Source: Strigamia acuminata
Taxonomy: Eukaryota > Arthropoda > Chilopoda > Geophilomorpha > Linotaeniidae
Assembly (NCBI GenBank): GCA_949358305.1
Contig: OX442314.1
Coordinates: 27,513,118 to 27,577,117, forward strand
Reading direction: 5' to 3'
Length of the DNA stretch: 64,000 nt
A program made the position numbers and the translations under genes. Shown here piece by piece: positions 8,195 through 15,709 of the stretch. Position 1 is the stretch's first letter, and each line of letters starts with the position of its first letter. The notes beneath the pieces are model-generated. The model saw only the letters and a list, made by a program, of their open reading frames with translations. It had not been told where the DNA came from and ran no database searches.

Positions 8195-10050
8195 TTTGAG
8201 GGTCATTTGAAGGTAGTTTGGGGGTTGTTTGGAGGTCGTTTGGAGATTATTTGAGGGTCGTTTAAAGGTTGTTTAGAAGTTGTTTGGGAGTTGTTTGCAG
8301 GTCGTTTGAGGATCCTTTTGAGATTGTTTAAGTGTCGTTGAGAGATGTTTGGAGATTGTTTGGAAGCCATAGGTTTTTGGGGTCTTTGGGAGTCATTTGG
8401 GGATTGTTTGGGAATCGTTTTGGGGTCGTTTGGAGGTTGTTTGGAGGTCATTTGAAGGTCATTTGGAGGTCGTTTAAGAGCTGTTTGGGGATTGTTTGGA
8501 GGTTGTTTGGGTTTCATTTGAGGTCATTTGGGAGTCATTTTGGGAGTCATTTTGGGGGTCATTTGGAGTTTTTTTTGGGTCATTTTAGTTTATTTGGGGG
8601 TCAAGTAACACGTAACAAGTCCTTTTTCTGAGATTCTAAAAGTGGAAATAGTTATGAAGGTGGAAATGGAAATGGAAATAAACGTGGACGTGGACGTGGA
8701 CGAAGTGGTAATTACGGGTTTCAATCCTACAATAAGGAATTCAGACGACATTTGGGCGGCAGAAGGTCGTTTGAAAGTCGTTGAAAGGTTGTTTGGAGGT
8801 TGTTTGGAGGTCGTTTGAAGGTCGTTTAAAGGTCGTTTAAAGGTCGTTTGGGAGTTGTTTGGATGTCGTTTGAGGATCGTTTGGAGGTCGTCTGAAGATT
8901 GTTTGAAGGTCGTTTGGAGGTCATTTGGGAGTTGTTTAGAGGTTGTTTGAGGATCATTTGGAGGTCGTTTGAGGGTCGTATGAAGGTAGTTTGGGGGTCG
9001 TTTGAAGGTTTTTGGGGGTCGTTTGGGTATCGTTTGGTGGTTGTTTGAAGGTCGTTTGAGGATCGTTTGGAGGTCATCTGAAGATTGTTTGGAGGTCATT
9101 TGGAGGTTGTTTAGAGGTCGTTTAGAGGTCGTTTGAAGATCATTTGAAAATTATTTGTGGGTTGTTTAAAGGTCGTTTGAAGGTCATTTAAAGGTTGTTT
9201 GAAGGTCGTTTGGAGGTTGTTTGAAGATCGTTTGGAGGTCATTTGGGGGTTGTTTGGAGGTCGTTTAGAGGTCAATTGAGGGTCGTTTGGAGGTTGTTTA
9301 GAGGTCATTTGAGGGTCATTTGGAGGTTGTTTGAGGATTGTTTGGAGGTTGTTGAAGGTTGTTTGAAGGTCATTTGGAGGTCATTTGGGAGTTGTTTGGA
9401 GGTTGTTTGGGAATCGTTCGGTGGTCGTTTGGAGGTTGTTTAGAGGTCGTTTAGAGATGTTGTTTGAGGATCGTCTGGGAATCGTTCGGTGGTCATTTGG
9501 AGGTTGTTTAGAGGTCGTTTAGAGATGTTGTTTGAGGATTGTCTGGAAATCATTTGAAGGTTCTTTAAAGGTCGTTTGAAAGTCGTTTGAGGGTCATTTA
9601 AAGGTCGTTTGAAGGTTGTTTGGAGGTTGTTTGGAGATTGTTTGGAGGTTGTTTAGAGGACGTTTGTGAGTTGTTTGAAGGTTGTTTAGAGGTCGTTTAG
9701 AGGTTGTTTGAGGGTCATTTGGAGGTCATTTGAAGGTCGTTTGAGGATTGTTTGGAGCTCGTCTGAAGATTGTTTGAAGGTCATTTGGGGATCATTTGGA
9801 GGTTGTTTAGAGGTCGTTTAGAAGTTGTTTGAGAATCGTTTGGAAATCAATTGAGGGTCGTTGAAAGGTTGTTTTGAAGGTTATTTGAGGGTCATTTAAA
9901 GGTCGTTTGAAGGTTGTTTGAAGGTCGTTTAAAGATCGTTAGGGGGTTGTTTGAAGGTTGTTTGGGGATCCTTTTGGGATTGTTTAAGGGTTGTTTGAAA
10001 ATCGTTTGGAGGTCGTTTAGGAGTCGTTTGGTGGTTGTTTGGAGGTTCTC
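8195..10050. repeat. 11-bp minisatellite, consensus GGTCRTTTGRA
   Basis: About 1.8 kb of degenerate tandem 11-mers such as GGTCGTTTGAA and GGTTGTTTGGA, interrupted once by unique sequence at 8600-8768. Because 11 is not a multiple of 3 and the motif lacks stops, long but meaningless frames appear on both strands. Confidence 0.9.
8633..8765 (+). CDS. Candidate exon of an Arg/Gly-rich protein
   Basis: A unique island inside the 11-bp minisatellite. It is preceded by a pyrimidine tract and AG (CCTTTTTCTGAG) and followed by AAG|GTCGTT. The open frame reads NSYEGGNGNGNKRGRGRGRS and continues with aromatic and basic residues. RG/RGG-type segments are typical of RNA-binding proteins, but the family is not identified. 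Its exit phase fits the second candidate exon at 10058-10115. Confidence 0.35.
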
Positions 10051-10057
10051 GTTTAAG

Positions 10058-10115
10058 ATTTGATGAAATATTTCGTGGACGATCACGAAGGGCTGGCGAT
10101 GTTTTAACCGCAAAG
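10058..10115 (+). CDS. Second candidate exon of the Arg/Gly-rich protein
   Basis: Acceptor GTTTAAG before 10058 and donor AAG|GTAGGA after 10115. The frame reads FDEIFRGRSRRAGDVLTAK. The phase (one base completing a codon) matches the exit phase of 8633-8765, so the 1.3-kb minisatellite would be an intron. No further exon was found before the gypsy element at 10571. Confidence 0.35.
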
Positions 10116-10570
10116 GTAGGAAATGTACTCACTTGCAATTCACTTATGTATCATCGTCACTCGCTGTAGTTTTGTTTATGAGCCATTTGTTACTCTCAAT
10201 TAATCGAGTGCTTTAACTGGCTCGATTGGTTTGATTCGTTCTAACTTCTAACAATTTGGGTTTTTTGACCTATTTTTAGGATATTTTGTTGATATTTATA
10301 CAATCTTGTAGCATGAGGTACTACATATTCCAAAAAAACTGTATCGTGTTTACAACTTGAGTTGATTTTTGTTTTGTATTGCTTCTTTATTGAATTCGCC
10401 TTGTATTTTTTATTCATGGATGCATGCAATCAACATTTAGAATACTAAAGTGAATTTTGGAATATTAAATCTTTATTCGTGAATTAATTCATAGTTGTGA
10501 GTACATTATCACACAGATTTTTCTGTGCTTAGGAAACATCAATAATTTCTGTTAACTTATTAGTGAACAG
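10116..10570. other. AT-rich unique DNA, no gene seen
   Basis: Non-repetitive AT-rich sequence left of the gypsy LTR. Open frames here are short and show no family resemblance. It may be intron of the Arg/Gly-rich candidate gene. Confidence 0.5.
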
Positions 10571-10694
10571 TGTGGTGACCTCAAATATTCCTATTTGAGT
10601 GCGCACCATATTTCCAAATTGTCTTATAAACATATTCAACAAGCTTATATGTTTTGTTTCAATGTAAATTGAAATAAAACATACATTAATAAAA

Positions 10695-10701
10695 TATAAA
10701 A
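10695..10701 (+). promoter_or_regulatory. Candidate TATA box of the 5' LTR
   Basis: TATAAAA lies about 125 bases into the LTR, a plausible U3 position. If it is used, the transcript leader would include the hairpin array. The downstream LTR has the same site at 22424-22430. Confidence 0.4.
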
Positions 10702-11108
10702 CAAGACACAATATTACCCAAATAATATTGTGTTTTGCAGCAAGTTTTGGCCCAGCAACAGCGTCAACCAATCGCGCTGCAGCGTGCATTGCTTTGATGA
10801 TGCTGCTAGGCGTGTGCCTGGGCGGAGCATCCCTTCCCCTCGCGCGTGCCCGGCTCGATTGTTGCACACGACCCGAAGGCGGCCGTGTGTGATCTTCATG
10901 CAACTCGTCATCTGCGCAGCTTTTCTGAGCAGATTTAGAAGTGAGCCAAACGGTTTTGGCCCACTCTTCCCGCATTCTTGATTCTGCTTCCAAACCATTC
11001 ACATCTGTGTCAAACTTATGCCAACCATTGCTAAGTGTGATCTGTGATATCTGGAAGAGTTGAGATTCATTGCTGGTCCGTGCCAACTGTACGGAATAGC
11101 GCCTTTCT

Positions 11109-11360
11109 GCTTGAATTACTACGCGTAATTTAAGCCATTTCTGTGTGGAATTGACATAGAGCTTGCTCTGTCAATTTGAAGGCTTTGTGTTGAGTTTAAC
11201 TCCACAAAGCGAACTGTGTTAAGACGGATTGTTACGTCGAGCTTGCTCCGTAATAATCACTTTCACTGTGTGTGAGAAGTATTCTCGTGTCGAGCGTGCT
11301 CCACGAGGATTTTAGAATATTTAGCAACGTATTTTAGCGTCGAGTTTACTCCGCTAAAAT
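11109..11360 (+). other. Series of six hairpins in the 5' LTR, five of them bulged
   Basis: First a plain 11-bp hairpin at 11109-11135 (GCTTGAATTAC/GTAATTTAAGC). Then five hairpins share one plan: a distinct outer stem, a 2-nt bulge on the 5' side, an inner GAG/CTC stem and a 4-5 nt loop. They lie at 11149-11176 (outer AATTGACA), 11182-11210 (GCTTTGTG), 11227-11258 (GATTGTTACG), 11281-11310 (ATTCTCGTG) and 11331-11360 (ATTTTAGCG). Bulges are TA, TT, TC, TC and TC. Loops include CTTG (twice), CGTG and TTTA. Outer stems differ in sequence, yet each pairs with its own partner. The second LTR repeats the set at 22838-23089. Confidence 0.85.
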
Positions 11361-11636
11361 CCCGCGCTCACACGACGCCGTCGACGCCATCTTGGAGCCA
11401 ACGGTCAACTGTGAGTGTACATTTGAAGAAGAAGCCAGATCGACCCCAAACATTTTAAATAATACCTCCTTTGTATTTTGAACGATTAAAACTATCTAAT
11501 TTTTCCTTTACTCTGTGTAAAATCATTCCCCTAGACAAACATTTGGCCACAGAGTAGAAGTCCTGTACGGCATCTCTACGACGATTGCTTATTGAATTTA
11601 CATAATTTAATAAGTAAAAACCCGGATCGCCGCACT

Positions 11637-11654
11637 TGGGGGCCCGTCCGGGAT
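11637..11654 (+). other. Primer-binding site, tRNA-Pro type
   Basis: TGGGGGCCCGTCCGGGAT lies two bases after the LTR end. It differs at one position from the proline-tRNA primer site known from murine gammaretroviruses (TGGGGGCTCGTCCGGGAT). A perfect match to a host tRNA-Pro 3' end with CCA would confirm it. Confidence 0.8.
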
Positions 11655-11726
11655 AGTTTTGATTGTTAAAATCCGATTTTTGCGAAAAAATCCTTTATTT
11701 CCATTGTTCTTTTTCAATTTGACAAA

Positions 11727-12647
11727 ATGGCGACGCCAATGCAAATTGTAAAACGACAGCGAGGTCGACCAAGCACTCAGAAACGAGCAGCGACGGTTTT
11801 GCCGGCTCTCGAGCCTGAAATGCTTATGGAGAAAATTATTTCCGAGGAAATAACACCAGTTCCAGATCCGAAACAACTTAAGGATGCTGAAAATGAAGTT
11901 GCTAGAGCATTAAGCGCTTCAAGTACGAGTTCTAACGACCAAGAACTCCCGCCACTTCCACTGGAGGAAGTGGAAAATACGTTACGTGAAATGGAAAGTG
12001 AATCGTCTCACGAATCACCTCCTCGCATGACCATGCTGGATGCTTTGAGAAATCAAGCACGCCAGGATGGCGCCCAAATAACGGACGACATGACGGTGGA
12101 AGAGATTCATCGCGCCATGATACGACTTCACACTGACCGAGCCGTTTCAAATTTAAAATTTGAAATGGAACGGAAAGAAGCAGAGCTTCAACAACAAAAA
12201 GCTGAGGTTGAGCTTCAACACATGGAACTCAATCGACAAAATGAGGAATTTCTAGCCCAAAAAGCTAGAGAATACCGATTAAAAGGTGAAGTGGAAGATC
12301 TTTCTAAAATGAACGCTAGAAATGAACTTTCAATTCGCTCACACCAAGAGGCGCGAAGACAGCTCGAGCTTACCAAAAGTAAACTGGAGCAGAAAAATAA
12401 AGAACTGATTGATTTGGCAGACCACTACCAACGCAATCATAATCAACTAGTGAGATATGCTGCTGAATTAGACACACGTGCTAAAACACAGCGTACTCGC
12501 GAAAGCAAAATAGCTAAGCGCGAAGATGAGATTTTCCACTCGCTGGATCAACCCAGTACGAGCGGACAAGTCAAGTCTAGCGACCCTGCTAAGCGATTAC
12601 AACCAGAAGAATCGCAAAATCAAATAAATGAGAATGAAATTCTCTGA
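11727..12647 (+). CDS. Gag N-terminal part (coiled-coil), ends at in-frame TGA
   Basis: The ATG at 11727 (GACAAAATGG context) is the first in the leader. The 306 residues are mostly polar. Residues about 140-270 are a strong predicted coiled coil (Glu/Gln/Lys heptads such as KAEVELQHMELNRQNEEFLAQ). The frame stops at TGA 12645-12647, but the same frame continues straight on as the rest of Gag, so this is most likely the N-terminal third of one Gag protein. Such a long coiled-coil N-terminus is unusual next to typical gypsy Gags, which begin close to the capsid domain. Confidence 0.85.
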   Translation: MATPMQIVKRQRGRPSTQKRAATVLPALEPEMLMEKIISEEITPVPDPKQLKDAENEVARALSASSTSSNDQELPPLPLEEVENTLREMESESSHESPPRMTMLDALRNQARQDGAQITDDMTVEEIHRAMIRLHTDRAVSNLKFEMERKEAELQQQKAEVELQHMELNRQNEEFLAQKAREYRLKGEVEDLSKMNARNELSIRSHQEARRQLELTKSKLEQKNKELIDLADHYQRNHNQLVRYAAELDTRAKTQRTRESKIAKREDEIFHSLDQPSTSGQVKSSDPAKRLQPEESQNQINENEIL

Positions 12648-14594
12648 GCTGATTTGTTGCGCGCTCAAGAGGAGCTTGCAGAAATGAAAGATCGTTTGCA
12701 AGCAAGGAATTATACTGACCAATTGGTGCAACCAGAAATGGCTGCGCCAACTGTCCCTATTTTGACTCCCGAAACAATAACAATTTCTGTTGTTTCAGAG
12801 TTAAGTAGCCAATCTGGATTATCGAGTGATGACGACCAACGTTCGCGTCGCCGCCATCGCTCAAAAAGAAAACGTCCTTCAGATTCCGAGGAAAGGAAAG
12901 CTGATCGCAATCCACTTCCTGGTAATCGAAATCCTATTTTTCACAACAGTGACCGACTGTTGGGAATGGTAGACGATCGAAATAGACGGCATGAAACTGG
13001 TATTCATGTTGCTCGAACGGTACCACTGGCTCAACAGCAAGACTCGTCGAAAAGAAGTCGACGAGACACGAATCCAGCACGCGAACCACCCGACGGACAT
13101 GAAAGCCCGCCAGGTGGGGGTCAGTATAGGAGAAATCCACCAGATGGAGGAAATCCAGATGGACATGGAGATGGACCACCTGGAGGTGGACGTCGACCGC
13201 CAGACGATGACGGCGACCCACCCGACCCACCTGAAACACCACATTTTAACACGCCTTCAAATTCACAATCTGATTCAAGGTCGGATTCTGATGTGAATGC
13301 GCAACAAGAACGCGATAATCGACATCGATCTCATCGACGTCGACATCGAGGCCATTCTTCTCGGCGTAATACACATTATTACACCGCTGAAGAAATCGAT
13401 CGATTATTAGCTGATCGTCGATCTTCCGATCGATCTGACGCTACTGCCGATAATGCTGACATCGCATTACGACAGAAAATTGCCCAATATACTGCAATCA
13501 ACTGGACACACGATCTAGTTGACGAAAGGACTATTAGATGGGATCACATCAAACCCGCTTTATTCGATGGAGAATGGGAAGCTGGATCCACTCTTTTAGA
13601 TGAAGTTTTACGAATTTCAAGGTTGAATGGCATTGCATGTCACACTGCTTTGAAAAGAGTAGTACCAAAAGCTCTTATAGACCGAGCTGAGAAATGGTTT
13701 TATTCTAAACAATTTCAAAATTGGAACCACTTTGTAGAAGAATTCATGACTGAGTATGGAGAGTCAAGTGAAGACTTATTACAAATGTGGGATGATCTTT
13801 CTCAAAATAAAGGCGAAAGTCTTCGCTCTTATTTAAGAAGGACTGAAGATTTATTGGTCACTCTCCCTTATACGATGGGAGACGCAGCCATTGATCGTCA
13901 ATTCCGTCGTGGATTGACAGATTATTCAAAAAATGTTCTACTTTCTGTACGAGCACCTTATCCGGGTGGTTTCGCTGAATTAGCCAAATTTATGCGAGCC
14001 AATCAAATAAGGATTGACGAAAATTATAAAGCTTATCTACCAGCTGATGAAAAAGTTGCGTATGCTAAGCGACAGCAACGGAGAAAGGAATTAGCTAAAG
14101 ATACACGTTTTGCTAATACCCCTCTTTTGCAACCCCCAAAACGAGGAGATTTTTTGGCAGAGACTGCTAAGGAATCTAAAAAGGGATCGGATGGGAAAAA
14201 TCCACATCCAACCCCTAAAGCTCACTTAGCCGAAGTGACAGAAATGGAAACTGTTTCTGAACCAGAGAAATCTGACTCGGAACCAGAAAGCGAGGCTGCA
14301 GCTGCTTTATTAGCACGTAATAACGCAGTAGCCAGAAAATTTGGACCAAAGATGGCGCCTAAAAACGTTACTTTTGGTTCACCAAAGACAGACGCGCTCA
14401 GTAGATCGAAGTCGCCGACCCCTAAAAAGGACGAAGCCAAACGTTCAAGTTCGCCTTCGCCAAAAGTCGCGAAATCGCCTGCTACTGACCCGTGTAATAT
14501 TTGTAAAAAATTGGGACATTGGGCTAAAGAATGTCCTGACAGAAAATCGAGCAAAGACAAGATTATAGAAGAGTTCGAGAAATCGATGAAATGA
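12648..14594 (+). CDS. Gag C-terminal part: RS/Pro-rich linker, capsid and zinc knuckle
   Basis: Same frame as 11727-12647, after the TGA. The coiled coil continues (RAQEELAEMKDRL). A Ser/Arg-rich and Gly/Pro-rich region follows (about 12830-13380). A retrotransposon capsid domain spans about 13490-14050, with the W-x-F spacing of Retrotrans_gag (WFYSKQFQNWNHFVEEF). The CCHC nucleocapsid knuckle CNICKKLGHWAKEC is at 14493-14534. There is no ATG at the start of this part, so it depends on translation through the TGA or on the TGA being a mutation. It ends in TGA overlapping the next ORF's ATG (ATGA at 14591). Confidence 0.9.
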   Translation, partial: ADLLRAQEELAEMKDRLQARNYTDQLVQPEMAAPTVPILTPETITISVVSELSSQSGLSSDDDQRSRRRHRSKRKRPSDSEERKADRNPLPGNRNPIFHNSDRLLGMVDDRNRRHETGIHVARTVPLAQQQDSSKRSRRDTNPAREPPDGHESPPGGGQYRRNPPDGGNPDGHGDGPPGGGRRPPDDDGDPPDPPETPHFNTPSNSQSDSRSDSDVNAQQERDNRHRSHRRRHRGHSSRRNTHYYTAEEIDRLLADRRSSDRSDATADNADIALRQKIAQYTAINWTHDLVDERTIRWDHIKPALFDGEWEAGSTLLDEVLRISRLNGIACHTALKRVVPKALIDRAEKWFYSKQFQNWNHFVEEFMTEYGESSEDLLQMWDDLSQNKGESLRSYLRRTEDLLVTLPYTMGDAAIDRQFRRGLTDYSKNVLLSVRAPYPGGFAELAKFMRANQIRIDENYKAYLPADEKVAYAKRQQRRKELAKDTRFANTPLLQPPKRGDFLAETAKESKKGSDGKNPHPTPKAHLAEVTEMETVSEPEKSDSEPESEAAAALLARNNAVARKFGPKMAPKNVTFGSPKTDALSRSKSPTPKKDEAKRSSSPSPKVAKSPATDPCNICKKLGHWAKECPDRKSSKDKIIEEFEKSMK

Positions 14595-15709
14595 ATCGGC
14601 GAACTTCTAAAAAACTTGTAAGCGCGCATCCAGACGGTCTAGTGGATGCGACGCCTACCGCCTCGGAAAATGAACTAACACCATCTCAAATTTTAGATGA
14701 ATTTTTGAATACTCAGATTAAATTAGAATTAGAAAATAATTTAATATTTTCAAAAATTGATGTTTCCAGTTTAAGGCTTGTGCTGCAAAATGAAAACATC
14801 ACTGAAGAATTTTTTAAAGAAAAAGTTCAACAATTAAAAGTTGATTGGGAATCTAAAATGAAAGATGCTGTTACTTTACTAGATGGAAAAGCTAGGCCCA
14901 CACCTGAAATCACTGAAGGATCAGATAAAATTGATTTACCTGGTCTTGATGAATGTATTGAAAAATTACTGGCTACAACATTAGTCACTAATGATTTATT
15001 GGACGAATTACCATTGGATCCGCCGATAGAAATTAAACCACCGCGACGTTTTAAATGCAAGTACGCGGACATACCAAACAGCAATGATTTGCCGACGATT
15101 CGATTGCAGACGGCAAACGGTATGATAACAGGGATGTTAGACTCTGGAGCTAATCGAAGCTTCATGGCCTACTCCGTAGTAATTTCACTGAAACTGGAAG
15201 ATGAAATTCGACCAATTGGACCGGATGTGAGAGTTACGACTGCTTCAGAAGATGTAGTCCCTGAAGGAACTCTCCTACTTTCTTTTGCGTGGACACACGG
15301 GATGTTAAGTCATCCATTCATAATTTTAAGAAATAAATATCCTATTATTTTATTAGGATGTGATTTCATGAATCGACTCAATATTCAACCAAATCCTAAG
15401 ACCATGTCTTGGAATTTTGTCAAGTCTTTGAAAGAAGATTTACCTTTTGTTCCTCAAGCGATTCTTGATCGTTATCAAGAGTTTCTTGATCCACCCGAAG
15501 AAATCATGAAACGCGACTTTATTAAAGCAAATCACATGAAAGCTGGTTCCGCCACTGCATGTCAAGCTAAAGTTGCCGATGAAGAAAATATAGTACAAAG
15601 ACTTGTTAGCGACGCTAATTTGTCAATGGAAAATAATTTAATGCTTGAAAGAGTATTAAAGAAACATGAAAAGATTTTATCACGCCGACCAGGTAGAACA
15701 CCTCGTTAG
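14591..15709 (+). CDS. Gypsy protease ORF
   Basis: A 372-residue ORF overlapping the end of gag by four bases (ATGA). The aspartic protease active site DSGANRSF starts at residue 184, followed by a second conserved stretch near YPIILLGCDFM (family I-L-G-x-D). The C-terminus (RRPGRTP) is the usual sequence just before the RT domain. The frame ends there, while RT continues in the +1 frame. Protease cleaves the Gag and Pol polyproteins. The coupling with gag could be by termination-reinitiation at the ATGA, since the frames differ. Confidence 0.9.
   Translation: MNRRTSKKLVSAHPDGLVDATPTASENELTPSQILDEFLNTQIKLELENNLIFSKIDVSSLRLVLQNENITEEFFKEKVQQLKVDWESKMKDAVTLLDGKARPTPEITEGSDKIDLPGLDECIEKLLATTLVTNDLLDELPLDPPIEIKPPRRFKCKYADIPNSNDLPTIRLQTANGMITGMLDSGANRSFMAYSVVISLKLEDEIRPIGPDVRVTTASEDVVPEGTLLLSFAWTHGMLSHPFIILRNKYPIILLGCDFMNRLNIQPNPKTMSWNFVKSLKEDLPFVPQAILDRYQEFLDPPEEIMKRDFIKANHMKAGSATACQAKVADEENIVQRLVSDANLSMENNLMLERVLKKHEKILSRRPGRTPR

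Larger units (their letters stand above)
10571..11634 (+). repeat. 5' LTR of the gypsy element
   Basis: It begins TGTGGTGACCTC and ends GGATCGCCGCA. The same 1,064 bases recur at 22300-23363. It holds a candidate TATA box at 10695 and the bulged-hairpin series at 11109-11360. It also contains an antisense open stretch (11086 to 10571) that I do not call a gene. Confidence 0.95.

Noticed and set aside
8203-10138. Gln/Pro/Asn-rich frames on the minus strand of the 11-bp minisatellite
   Set aside because: They are produced by reading the 11-bp unit in rotating phase; composition is that of the repeat.
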